Source: CAYUWG01 sp964448285 (GTDB lineage Bacteria > Bacteroidota > Ignavibacteria > SZUA-365). From it: a DNA stretch of 64,000 bases. Positions 19,069-28,106 of the stretch are shown one piece after another. The notes beneath the pieces are model-generated. The model worked only from the letters and a program-made list of their open reading frames with translations. It made no database searches and was not told where the DNA came from. Position 1 is the first letter of the stretch. Each line of letters starts with the position of its first letter. The position numbers and the translations under genes were made by a program. The stretch spans positions 1-64,000 of the forward strand of contig CAYUWG010000015.1 of the NCBI GenBank assembly GCA_964448285.1, read 5' to 3'.

Positions 19069-20463
19069 ATGGTGAAACTCATTCTAAGCCTTGCCATCCT
19101 TTTCGTTTGTCTCGTATCGATATTCCCTCTTCATGCACAACAAACGAGTTGTCGATACGATACAGTAGGCAGACTCGTTGAAGTAATCTACCCTGACAGT
19201 ACATCGATCCGATATGCATACGACAGGAATGGAAACATCCTCTCCATCATCGGTACCGCTAAGAACGCCGCTCCAACAGCCGCCAGCGCAACCATCGTCA
19301 CAGATGAGGACACACCGAGCGCGCCAGTTACCCCTACCGTCACTGATCCGGATTTGGGTGACACGCACACGTTTGCAATCGTCGCACAGCCATTGCATGG
19401 AACCGCTCTCGTGCAGAGTAACAAACTTGTTTACACTCCTGCCAAAGATTACCACGGCAACGACAGTCTCACCTTTCGTGCAACGGATGCCGGCGGCTTG
19501 AGTGTTGTCGGTATCGCAACGATTACTGTCCATCCTGTAAACGACGCTCCTGCGACATTCACCCGTTCGTTGCCCTCGGATGCCAGCGTGCAGAATCGTG
19601 GAGCGATTGCATTTTCATGGACACAAGCCACGGATGTTGACGGTGATGCAATTACCTATCGGTTACGCTTCAGAGTAGCATCTGTCGACTCATCCGTGAT
19701 CACGCAATCGTCGAGTGCTACGATCGATTTTGCGCTACTTGGCATTTCCTCGCAGCGACAAACGGTAACGTGGTCTGTGTCAGCAACGGATGGCATTGCA
19801 ACGACACAGGCTTCGAATAACGACGGAAGCTTTTTCATCGATTCCGTTTCGGCTAAAGCGCCGATACTCGCGCTCTCGCAGCGAAGCATTGCCTTTGGGA
19901 ACGTAACGGTTGGAAAATCAAAAGCGCTTCCTCTCACAATATCGAACAGCGGTTCGGATACGCTTTCCGTGATGGCAATCATGTCGAGCAATACCGTCTT
20001 TACTTTCGGCTTGAATTCTTTCACACTCATTCCATCGGCGTCAATGGTCGATTCACTTCGATTCGCTCCAACGAGCATTGGTGCGGTTTCCGCGGTGATG
20101 ACCATTGCAAGCAACGCTTCCACCTCGCCGGATACGATTTTCGTTACCGGAACTGGCGACCCGGCAACCTCAGTCCGAGACATGACCGCACTCGGTTTTA
20201 CACTCAAACAGAATTACCCGAATCCCGTCTTCACTTCGACGACCTTCGAGTTCACTATACCAAGAGCATCGAGGGTGAACTTAGAGGTATTCAACATACT
20301 CGGTGTAAAAGTCGCAGCGCTCATTGACCAGCAGCTTGATCCTGGAACGCATCAGGTGCTGTGGAAAAACATCTCACTGGCCGATGGGATGTACGTTTAC
20401 CGGCTTCGCACTGGTGGTATCGTCTTGAGCAGACCTCTGATCATCAACCGGGAGAGGAAGTAA
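19069..20463 (+). CDS. T9SS protein with single YD repeat, cadherin-like and ASH-type domains
   Basis: A signal peptide (ending PLHAQ) is followed directly by one YD repeat (CRYDTVGRLVEVIYPD, then AYDRNGNILSI), the unit that builds the Rhs protein just upstream. Next come a VCBS/cadherin-like 'tandem-95' module (TIVTDEDTPSAPVTPTV ... VHPVNDAPATF), another Ig-like module (~165-255), and a 'choice-of-anchor D'/ASH module (ALSQRSIAFGNVTVGKSK... TISNSGSDTLSV). The protein ends in a T9SS sorting domain (QNYPNPVFTSTTFEF, LEVFNILGVK). Probable surface adhesive protein. The single YD repeat may be a fragment copied from the neighbouring gene. Confidence 0.82.
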   Translation: MVKLILSLAILFVCLVSIFPLHAQQTSCRYDTVGRLVEVIYPDSTSIRYAYDRNGNILSIIGTAKNAAPTAASATIVTDEDTPSAPVTPTVTDPDLGDTHTFAIVAQPLHGTALVQSNKLVYTPAKDYHGNDSLTFRATDAGGLSVVGIATITVHPVNDAPATFTRSLPSDASVQNRGAIAFSWTQATDVDGDAITYRLRFRVASVDSSVITQSSSATIDFALLGISSQRQTVTWSVSATDGIATTQASNNDGSFFIDSVSAKAPILALSQRSIAFGNVTVGKSKALPLTISNSGSDTLSVMAIMSSNTVFTFGLNSFTLIPSASMVDSLRFAPTSIGAVSAVMTIASNASTSPDTIFVTGTGDPATSVRDMTALGFTLKQNYPNPVFTSTTFEFTIPRASRVNLEVFNILGVKVAALIDQQLDPGTHQVLWKNISLADGMYVYRLRTGGIVLSRPLIINRERK

Positions 20464-20580
20464 TTGAAGGACTCGATTCAAGCGTAACGGTGACGATCCG
20501 CACGTATTTCATTACCAACAGAAATTTCTTCGTACATACAGTATAAGATTTTACAACAACTATTTATAAGGAAACTCTCC

Positions 20581-23460
20581 ATGCGGACAATTACACTAAT
20601 TCTTCTGCTCGTGTGTTCTGTCTCTGCTCAAATCCCACGCACGATCAGCTTTCAGGGCGTGCTCACCGATGCACAAGGGAATCTCGTCTTAGACGGCAAT
20701 CACGCGTTGACGTTGAAACTCTACGACAATGTATCGTCGCAGAATCCCCTCTACACTGAAACGCAAACGGTTCCGGTTGTGAAAGGCGTCTTCAACGTCA
20801 TCATCGGAAGTGTGACGGCTTTGCCAGCATCAATTGCATTCGACCGTGCGTACTTTCTTGGCGTTGCCGTCGATGGAGGATTGGAGCTTGCGCCACGCAC
20901 AGCACTCACTGCCGTTCCATACGCGATACGAGCGGATCGGGCGAACATCGCTGAGGCTCTTGCTCCGAGTGCAACGGGTGTAGTGACGAGCATCAACAAT
21001 CAATCCGGTGCAGTCACGATGCAAGGCGGTGGTGGAACGACCGTGACCAATGTCGGTAATGCGTTCACGATTTCATCCGTTGGTGGCGGAGGTACTGGCA
21101 TCCAAGGAGTGCAATCGACTGATGGCTCTCTTGCGATTCAAAATCCTAATGGACCGGTGGCGAACCTCAGCGTTGCATCCAATGCGATAACACAAGACAA
21201 GATCGCAACGGGACAGGTTGTCAAGAGCATCAACAATTTGAAAGACAACGTGACATTGAGCGCCGGTTCGAACGTGACCATCACGCCGAATGGCAACACA
21301 CTCACGATTAGCTCAAGCGGTGGAAGCAGTGGCGTCACAAGCGTAAATAATGTTACAGGAGCGGTCACGCTTGCCGCGAGCGGAGGCGCTACGATTAACA
21401 CGGCAGGCAATACGATCACGATCAATGCGGGCAGTGGCGGCGGCGGCACGGGCATTCAGGGAGTGCAGAACACCGACAACACGCTCGACATCACCAATCC
21501 GAATGGTCCGACGGCTACGATTAACCTGAAAGGACAAGGGATCACATCGGTTCAGCTTGCTGATAATGCTGTCACCGCATTGAAGATTGCCGAAGGGACA
21601 ATAACTTCTTCGAAGCTTGCACCGGGCGTGATACCATCGACTCTGCCACCGAGCGGCGGTGCGGGGGGCGATCTTTCCGGGACGTATCCCAATCCCGCGA
21701 TTGCTGCCAACTCGGTCACGAGCACGAAGATCGCAGACGGCGCGATCGCAACATCAGACCTTGCAGATAACATCGTGACAAGCAGTAAGATCGTTGACGG
21801 CACGATCGCAACATCAGACCTTGCCAATGAATCCGTAACGAGCGTGAAGCTTGCACCAGGCGTGATCCCGGCAACTCTTCCTCCGAATGGCGCCGCGGGA
21901 GGTAGTCTTACTGGAGCATATCCAAATCCGGGTATCGCCGCGAATGCGATTAACAGTTCAAATATTACAGATGCTACGGTAGTTACAGCTGATTTAGCAG
22001 ATAACAGTGTCACATCTGCAAAAATTGTCGATGGAACGGTAGGCACCTCTGATATAGCATCAAGCAGTATTACAAGCCTCAAGATTGCGGATGGCACCAT
22101 CGGGAATCTGGACCTTGCTGATATCAGCGTCACGAGTAATAAGATTGCAGGATCAGGTGCGACGAGTGGACAGGTGCTCAGTTACAATGGTTCAAATGTC
22201 GTTTGGTCGAACCTTCCATCCGGCGGCGGCACGTTGGATCAGGCGTATGATTTCGGCGGAACGGGAAATGGTCGGACGATTACCGCTGATGCGGGCGCAG
22301 TACTCGTAGCAGGCATCGATGGGTTTATCTCGACGGGGACAAACGGGAGTGGAGCGACGTTGCCCGTAAGTGGAAGCGGGACAAGGTTGATCTGGTATCC
22401 GAAGAAATCCGCGTTCCGTGCTGGCGGCGCAACCGGATCGAATTGGGATGATGGAAATATCGGCAGCTATTCTATCGCGGTGGGAATCGGCACAAAAGCA
22501 AGTGGAATTTATTCTGTCGCACTGGGAGATGGCACAACAGCGAGCGGACAAAACGCAACTGCGATAGGACATAGTACCAGCGCAACAAATATGTATTCCA
22601 CTGCGATGGGAAGTGGAACGAATGCAACAGGTGAGTCATCCACTGCATTGGGATTTGGGACAGACGCGAACGGAAGTTCAGCCACGGCGATGGGGTATCA
22701 AACGACGGCAAGTGCGAATATCTCGACTGCGATGGGATATCAAACAACCGCGAGCGGTAACACATCAACGGCTATTGGATCAAGTTCAACGGCGAGCGGG
22801 AATCAATCAATTGCGATAGGAACTTCCGTGATTGGAAGCGGAAGCAGATCTACTGCGATGGGAAACTTTGCAAGCACAAACTCTCAGGACGGAGCTTTTG
22901 TTATCGGCGACAACAGCACGACGACTGTTCTGAATGCAACGACGCCACAGCAATTCCGAACGCGATTTTCCGGCGGATATCAACTGTGGACAAACAGCGC
23001 GATGAGCATCGGCGCTCGGTTAGATGCGAATGCGACCTCATGGGCAACGCTTTCCGACTCAACGATGAAATGCAACTTCAAACGCGCAGATGGAGAAAAC
23101 ATTCTCTCCCGTTTCTCGACGCTTCGTTTGGGTAGTTGGAATTATAAAGCCAATCAGGACGCAAGCAACCGCCACTATGGTACGATGGCGCAGGAGTGGT
23201 TCTCAGCTTTCGGTCATGATGGTGTTGGGACGATCGGCAATGACACGACGCTTGCGACAGCCGATGTCGATGGCGTGTTGTGCATTGCTATTCAAACGTT
23301 GGAAAAGAGAACCAGCGTACAGAAAGAAATTATTGCGAAACAGGAAGTAGAATTGAATGAACTGCGTGAGCGGCTTCGCAGATTAGAGACACGATTCGCA
23401 AACGATCGAACACAATCATCGGCTTCGACTGTTACAAGCCACGCACGTTCAAGTGAATAA
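20581..23460 (+). CDS. Tail-fibre-like surface protein with YadA-head repeats and S74 self-processing chaperone domain
   Basis: The start ATG has AAGGAAACTC upstream and gives a signal peptide (MRTITLILLLVCSVSA). Residues ~18-130 are an N-terminal module (IPRTISFQGVLTDAQG ... LAPRTALTAVPYAIRAD) shared with the next gene. Residues ~130-560 are low-complexity beta/Gly repeats (VTMQGGGGTTVTNVG; 'NSVTS.KIADGTI.TSDLA'). Residues ~630-770 are YadA-head repeats (SVALGDGTTASG, TAMGYQTTASA), which fold as trimeric left-handed beta rolls. The end matches the peptidase S74/intramolecular chaperone domain (TLSDSTMKCNF ... GTMAQEW), known from phage tail spikes, which trimerises the fibre and cuts itself at a Ser-Asp bond. 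A coiled coil (KEIIAKQEVELNELRERLRR) ends it. No T9SS domain. Confidence 0.87.
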   Translation: MRTITLILLLVCSVSAQIPRTISFQGVLTDAQGNLVLDGNHALTLKLYDNVSSQNPLYTETQTVPVVKGVFNVIIGSVTALPASIAFDRAYFLGVAVDGGLELAPRTALTAVPYAIRADRANIAEALAPSATGVVTSINNQSGAVTMQGGGGTTVTNVGNAFTISSVGGGGTGIQGVQSTDGSLAIQNPNGPVANLSVASNAITQDKIATGQVVKSINNLKDNVTLSAGSNVTITPNGNTLTISSSGGSSGVTSVNNVTGAVTLAASGGATINTAGNTITINAGSGGGGTGIQGVQNTDNTLDITNPNGPTATINLKGQGITSVQLADNAVTALKIAEGTITSSKLAPGVIPSTLPPSGGAGGDLSGTYPNPAIAANSVTSTKIADGAIATSDLADNIVTSSKIVDGTIATSDLANESVTSVKLAPGVIPATLPPNGAAGGSLTGAYPNPGIAANAINSSNITDATVVTADLADNSVTSAKIVDGTVGTSDIASSSITSLKIADGTIGNLDLADISVTSNKIAGSGATSGQVLSYNGSNVVWSNLPSGGGTLDQAYDFGGTGNGRTITADAGAVLVAGIDGFISTGTNGSGATLPVSGSGTRLIWYPKKSAFRAGGATGSNWDDGNIGSYSIAVGIGTKASGIYSVALGDGTTASGQNATAIGHSTSATNMYSTAMGSGTNATGESSTALGFGTDANGSSATAMGYQTTASANISTAMGYQTTASGNTSTAIGSSSTASGNQSIAIGTSVIGSGSRSTAMGNFASTNSQDGAFVIGDNSTTTVLNATTPQQFRTRFSGGYQLWTNSAMSIGARLDANATSWATLSDSTMKCNFKRADGENILSRFSTLRLGSWNYKANQDASNRHYGTMAQEWFSAFGHDGVGTIGNDTTLATADVDGVLCIAIQTLEKRTSVQKEIIAKQEVELNELRERLRRLETRFANDRTQSSASTVTSHARSSE
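21721..21840 (+). repeat. 60-bp tandem direct repeat within the fibre gene
   Basis: Two exactly adjacent 60-base units (21721-21780 and 21781-21840) share AGCA/G..AAGATCG, then GACGGC.CGATCGCA and ACATCAGACCTTGC in register. They encode two copies of a ~20-residue fibre repeat (KI.DG.IATSDLA). Shorter diverged copies continue to about 22150. Confidence 0.7.
22470..22880 (+). repeat. YadA-head 14-residue repeat array
   Basis: About nine units of roughly 42 bases encode 'S.A.G.G..A.G..' head repeats (SIAVGIGTKASGIY, SVALGDGTTASGQN, TAIGHSTSATNMY and so on), the pattern of trimeric autotransporter heads. Confidence 0.75.
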
Positions 23461-23494
23461 TTATGCAATCACTTTTTACCAACTGGAGATCATC

Positions 23495-25876
23495 ATGAAA
23501 CACACTACCATCACTGCAGTCATTCTCATTGTTTTGAGTGCGAACGTTTTCTCTCAGGTTCCGCGCACGATCAGCTTTCAAGGTGTGCTCACGGATACCC
23601 AAGGCAATCTCATTCCCGACGGCAACCACGCATTGTCGTTGAAACTCTATGACAATGCATCGTCGCAGAATCCCCTCTTCACGGAAACGCAGACATTACC
23701 AGTTGTCAAAGGCATCTTCAACATCATCATCGGAAGTGTGACGGCGTTGCCCGCATCGCTCTCGTTCGATCGTGCATACTTTCTCGGTGTGTCAGTCGAT
23801 GGAGGATTGGAGCTTGCGCCGCGCACAGCGCTGACTGCTGTCCCTTATGCTTTGCGTGCAGATCGGGCGAACATCGCGGAAGCTCTTGCACCGAATGCTA
23901 CAGGTGTAGTGACGAGTATCAACAATCAATCCGGTGCATTGACAATGCAAGGCGGTGGTGGAACGACCGTGACGAACGTTGGGAATGTGCTTACGATTTC
24001 ATCCGTTGGTGGCGGAGGTACTGGTATCCAGGGTGTGCAATCCATCGACGGTACACTTGCGATCACGAACCCGAATGGTCCCGTTGCCAATCTCGGTATC
24101 GCGGCGAACGCAATCACGAGCGGCAAGATCGCTGATGGATCGGTAACGGCATCGGACATAGCGCCGGGTGTGATCCCGAACACGTCGAACTTCGTGTCGA
24201 ACGGAAGCGCTGCGGGCGGCGACCTGACGGGGACGTATCCGAATCCCACAATCGCGACTGGTACCGTGACGACGGGAAAGCTTGCCGACAATGCGGTGAC
24301 GGGACAGAAGATTGCAACGGGGAGCGTGGTAAAAAGTGTGAACAGTCTGACCGACAACGTGACGCTTGCGGCAGGTGCGAATGTCACGATCACGCCATCG
24401 GGAAACACACTGACAATCGCGTCATCCGGCGGTTCCGGAGGAACAGGGATCCAGACACTACAAACAACGAACGCAACACTGGACATCCAGAATCCGAATG
24501 GTCCGGTAACAACGGCGAACGTTGCGGCGAACGCGATCAACACGGCACATATCGCCAACGGTGCAGTGACCGCGCAGAAGCTCGCGACCGGCGTTATCCC
24601 GACCTCGCTTCCGCCGAATGGTGCGGCCGGTGGCGACCTCACAGGCACGTATCCGAATCCAGCGATCGCCAATAGTTCGGTGACCGCTGGAAAAATCGCA
24701 ACGGGTCAGGTCGTGAAAAGCATCAACACGCTGAAGGATGATGTGACGCTTTCAGCAGGCTCAAATGTGACGATCACCCCATCCGGAAACACACTCACGA
24801 TCGCCGCGGCAAGCGGTGGATTGACGCTCCCGTATTCCGCAACACCGAGCTTAGGCTCGACTACCTTTTCGATCACTAATAACGGGGCTGGTAATGTTGC
24901 ACACTTCAAATCCATTTCAGGAGCAACAGCCACGGACGCCATCGAAGTTGTGAGCAGCAGTTCGAACAGCAACTCGACTGCACTCTACGCGAATGCCGAA
25001 GCCGGCACTGGCGTCTATGCTCTCAGCAACGGTACTTCCCCAACGATATTTGCGCGCAACAGTTCGTCCGGCAATGGATTGAACATCACCGCTACAGGAG
25101 GCGGTGACAACATCTATTCGGTGAAGGGCACGGGAATTTCAGGCAGAGCGCTCAACATTTTATACAACGGGACACAACAAGCGATCTATGTCGATAACAA
25201 TTCTTCATCTATCAGTCCCGCACTGGAAGTGAGGCAGAACGGCGTTGGTGACGCCGCGTATTTTCACATGGACAATACATCCTCGGTGAACAATGCTCTC
25301 AAGGCAGTGACCTCGAGTACGAATGCGAACAGCCATGCAGTGGTAGCACACGCAATCGCTGGTTCCGCCATCGTGACATCGAATAACTCGGCAACAGTAG
25401 CAACAATATCTGCTAATAACCTCAACGGATCGGCAACCGCGCCAGTGATCAGCGTGGGGGGTAATTTTGTAGTGGACAAAAGCGGCAACGTCACTGCCAA
25501 CGGCGTGAGTACCAGCGATTCGTTCGTCGCAACAGTGGATAATGGAGTGAGCGGCACACCCGCAATCGGCGGACACTATCGCGACAATGTCATTTACGCC
25601 TGGGCGAACATCAGCTCAACCGGGAATGTTTTGGGCGGTATGGGAATCACAACAACGAAAACTGCGACGGGTACTTATTCAATAACCTATAATCGGTCAA
25701 TGAGCGGGAGTAATTATGCTCCGATGGCTATTGCGTTTGAATCTTCTTCACCGCAGTTCGCCGTGATTTCTGGCGCCACGACAAGCAGTTGTACGGTGAA
25801 GATATGGCAATTCAGTGCGGGGGCTTTTTCCCTCGTTGACAGCCAGTTCTTCTTCCATCTCACAGGTCGTCCGTAG
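23495..25876 (+). CDS. Tail-fibre-like secreted protein, paralogue lacking the S74 domain
   Basis: The ATG at 23495 is preceded by CTGGAGAT and opens a signal peptide (MKHTTITAVILIVLSANVFSQ); a GTG at 23453 would overlap the previous gene. The first ~210 residues are very similar to those of the upstream fibre (PRTISFQGVLTDTQGNLIPD, ADRANIAEALAPNATGVVT). Collar-type repeats (NGAAGGDLTGTYPNP.IA) and a Ser/Asn-rich region follow. There are no YadA-head repeats or S74 domain. The C-terminal ~110 residues (GTYSITYNRSMSGSNYAPMA, ending FFFHLTGRP) resemble small C-terminal domains of phage tail fibres. Probably a surface fibre or its accessory; function unknown. Confidence 0.8.
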   Translation: MKHTTITAVILIVLSANVFSQVPRTISFQGVLTDTQGNLIPDGNHALSLKLYDNASSQNPLFTETQTLPVVKGIFNIIIGSVTALPASLSFDRAYFLGVSVDGGLELAPRTALTAVPYALRADRANIAEALAPNATGVVTSINNQSGALTMQGGGGTTVTNVGNVLTISSVGGGGTGIQGVQSIDGTLAITNPNGPVANLGIAANAITSGKIADGSVTASDIAPGVIPNTSNFVSNGSAAGGDLTGTYPNPTIATGTVTTGKLADNAVTGQKIATGSVVKSVNSLTDNVTLAAGANVTITPSGNTLTIASSGGSGGTGIQTLQTTNATLDIQNPNGPVTTANVAANAINTAHIANGAVTAQKLATGVIPTSLPPNGAAGGDLTGTYPNPAIANSSVTAGKIATGQVVKSINTLKDDVTLSAGSNVTITPSGNTLTIAAASGGLTLPYSATPSLGSTTFSITNNGAGNVAHFKSISGATATDAIEVVSSSSNSNSTALYANAEAGTGVYALSNGTSPTIFARNSSSGNGLNITATGGGDNIYSVKGTGISGRALNILYNGTQQAIYVDNNSSSISPALEVRQNGVGDAAYFHMDNTSSVNNALKAVTSSTNANSHAVVAHAIAGSAIVTSNNSATVATISANNLNGSATAPVISVGGNFVVDKSGNVTANGVSTSDSFVATVDNGVSGTPAIGGHYRDNVIYAWANISSTGNVLGGMGITTTKTATGTYSITYNRSMSGSNYAPMAIAFESSSPQFAVISGATTSSCTVKIWQFSAGAFSLVDSQFFFHLTGRP

Positions 25877-25959
25877 CGGCACGGTTTGTCATGATAACGC
25901 CTTCACAACGAAACGAAACCAAATTCTCACACAAATAAATTGAAACCACGGAGATCAAG

Positions 25960-26499
25960 ATGAAATCACAACTTCGAAACGCATCGCTCGCAGCGAGTTT
26001 GTTTTTCATTGCATTTGCAGTGGAAACATACGCGCAATATCTGGTACCGCGAACTGTAGTCGGAAGCGGCGCGGTACAAACGGCAAACGCGAACAACCGA
26101 ATCGCCGGAACGGTCGGACAACCGATCATCGGCGTCGGCAAAGCTTCGTCGAACAATGCCTTCCTCGGCTTCTGGTACAACAAGGACAACGTCGTGGTCC
26201 ATGTTGAACGCCTTCCCGGGCATACCCCTTCGGGATTTACGCTGAATGAGATTTACCCGAATCCGATCTCGTTCTCATCGGAAGCGTCGATCGGCTTTAC
26301 GATTCCATCGAACGCGCAGATCAAACTCTCGATCGTCGATAACCTTGGCAGCCTTGTCGCGATGCTGCTCGATGAAACGCTCGATGGAGGAACGTATTCG
26401 ATGCGATTCACGCCTCAGCCGCTTCCGAGCGGATTGTACTACACCGTTCTCCAATCGGGAGTTCTGCAAGTCACGAAGAGGTTGCTGATCGTGCGTTAA
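25960..26499 (+). CDS. Small T9SS-exported protein
   Basis: A 179-residue protein with GGAGATCAAG before the ATG and a signal peptide ending ETYAQ. The N-terminal half contains VVGSGAVQTANANNRIAGTVGQPIIG, a motif common in short Bacteroidota/Chlorobiota secreted proteins with a 'GQ' turn. The C-terminal half is a T9SS sorting domain (NEIYPNPISFSSEASIGF, LPSGLYYTVLQSG). The mature passenger is only ~70 residues. No activity can be assigned. Confidence 0.8.
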   Translation: MKSQLRNASLAASLFFIAFAVETYAQYLVPRTVVGSGAVQTANANNRIAGTVGQPIIGVGKASSNNAFLGFWYNKDNVVVHVERLPGHTPSGFTLNEIYPNPISFSSEASIGFTIPSNAQIKLSIVDNLGSLVAMLLDETLDGGTYSMRFTPQPLPSGLYYTVLQSGVLQVTKRLLIVR

Positions 26500-26512
26500 C
26501 GGTAGTCCCCAG

Positions 26513-26539
26513 CATTGCGAACCGGAGGGTTACGCAATG
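26513..26539. terminator. Inverted repeat between convergent genes, possible bidirectional terminator
   Basis: CATTGCG (26513-26519) pairs with CGCAATG (26533-26539), with an inner AACC/GGTT stem and GGAG loop and one bulged A. It lies between the convergent T9SS gene and the AGCS transporter gene. There is no T-tract, so termination is a guess from position. Confidence 0.35.
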
Positions 26540-26605
26540 ACTGATGGATGAATTGAGCGGACGACGATCGACACTCGATCTTGTATTCGACAGTCGGCTA
26601 CCGAC

Positions 26606-28054
26606 TCAATCGCCAAAGGGCCGTGTAATCTCACCGGCATCCCAGCGCCTGAGGTAGCTGTCGGTTTCTTTTTTCACGAGCGTCCCGAGAAGAATCAGGC
26701 CGATGAGATTGGGGATGGCCATGAGGGCATTGCCGATGTCGCCGAAGTTCCAAACGATTTCAAGAAAACGTCCCTGCAAAACTGCACCGAAAAAAACGAA
26801 GAGGCAGAAGAGATAACGGTAAGGCATCGTGCTTTTCACACCCCAGAGATATTTCGCGCCTTGTTCGCCATAGTACGACCAGCCGATAAGCGTGGTATAG
26901 CCGAAAAGCAGGCTGCTCACACTCACGATCCATCCGCCGAGATCCGTTCCCAATCCGACGGCGAAAGCAGACTTGGTGAGTTGCGTGCTCGTGAGTCCTG
27001 TCGTATGTGGGTGAAGATTGGAAGCGAGAATCACGAAAGTCGTCATGCTGCAAACGATGATCGTGTCGATGAACGTCCCCATCATGGCGACCATACCTTG
27101 TGCTGCAGATTCATTGCCCTTGGCAGCCGCAGCGGGAATCGAACATGAGCCGATGCCGGACTCGTTCGAAAGGGTTCCGCGTGCAACGCCGAAACGGATT
27201 GCTTCCTTCACCGTGTGTCCGAGAAACCCGCCGACAAGTGCCTCGTTTGTCAGTGCGCTTTGAAGGACGACCATGATGATGTCCGGGACAACCAACAGGT
27301 TCGTAAAGATCACGTACAGTCCGGCGCCCATGTACAGTACGATCATTCCCGGGACGAGCCGCTCCGCAACCGCTGCGATGCGTTTCACGCCGCCGATGAT
27401 AACGATGCCGACCAAGAGTGCAAGCCCGATACCGGTCCAGAGGAAAGGAATGCCGAAGTCACTGTTGAGTGCGAGTGCGATGGAGTTCGACTGCGCCATG
27501 TTGCCGCTTCCCATCGTTGCCATCATGATCACTGCAAGGCTGAACCACAGCGCGAGAAGTTTGCCGAGCGTTTTATTCTTCAAACCGTCACGAAGGTAAT
27601 ACATCGCGCCTCCGCTGTACGTCCCATCGGCAATTTTCTTTCTAAACTTCAGTCCAAGCATACCTTCTGCGTACTTCGTCGCCATTCCGAAGACAGCGGT
27701 CATCCACATCCAGAATGGTGCGCCCGGTCCACCGCTGGCAATCGCCGTTGCAACCCCAGCGATATTGCCGTTCCCTACGGTGGCGGCAAGCGCCGTCATG
27801 AGCGCTTGATAGGGTGTAATGTCACCCGTGCGTCCTTCCATTTCTGATTTACTTCTCCCTTTCATCATGAGGCGTATTGCCATCGGCAGCCGCCGAATCT
27901 GGAGGAATCTGGTTTGAATCGAAAGATAGATTCCCGTGATTGCAAGCAGAACCACAACACCAGGGACAAACGGAACGCCGGGTATTTCCGGCCACCAGAT
28001 ATTGTTCGCGATGATGCCTGAGATATGAAGCAGTTGTTCGAGAAACTCGGTCAT
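26606..28054 (-). CDS. Sodium:alanine symporter (AGCS family)
   Basis: A 482-residue integral membrane protein with about ten hydrophobic segments. Family hallmarks are the AGCS block LMTALAATVGNGNIAGVATA, followed by GGPGAPFWMWMTAVFGMATKYAEG, and the later GVARGTLSNESGIGSCSIPAAAA. AGCS proteins import alanine or glycine (L- or D-) with sodium across the inner membrane. Length is typical for the family. It lies head-to-tail with the NSS-type transporter gene upstream on the same strand and may be co-transcribed with it. The substrate is inferred from the family only. Confidence 0.93.
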   Translation of the reverse strand: MTEFLEQLLHISGIIANNIWWPEIPGVPFVPGVVVLLAITGIYLSIQTRFLQIRRLPMAIRLMMKGRSKSEMEGRTGDITPYQALMTALAATVGNGNIAGVATAIASGGPGAPFWMWMTAVFGMATKYAEGMLGLKFRKKIADGTYSGGAMYYLRDGLKNKTLGKLLALWFSLAVIMMATMGSGNMAQSNSIALALNSDFGIPFLWTGIGLALLVGIVIIGGVKRIAAVAERLVPGMIVLYMGAGLYVIFTNLLVVPDIIMVVLQSALTNEALVGGFLGHTVKEAIRFGVARGTLSNESGIGSCSIPAAAAKGNESAAQGMVAMMGTFIDTIIVCSMTTFVILASNLHPHTTGLTSTQLTKSAFAVGLGTDLGGWIVSVSSLLFGYTTLIGWSYYGEQGAKYLWGVKSTMPYRYLFCLFVFFGAVLQGRFLEIVWNFGDIGNALMAIPNLIGLILLGTLVKKETDSYLRRWDAGEITRPFGD

Positions 28055-28106
28055 AAACAGCCTTCAGTTGGATGGATGAAGATGCGTGTCCCAGCCGACG
28101 GATCGA

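Noticed and set aside
14556..20463. Classic Rhs toxin-immunity locus
   Set aside because: No recognisable toxin fold in the tip and the next gene is an exported cadherin/ASH protein, not a small cytoplasmic immunity protein.
21721..22880. CRISPR-like repeats
   Set aside because: The 60-base and 42-base repeats are contiguous, in frame and code for fibre repeats; there are no unique spacers and no cas genes.
20581..25876. Phage or prophage origin of the fibres
   Set aside because: No capsid, portal, terminase, lysis or integrase genes flank them, and the N-termini have signal peptides and a bacterial surface module.
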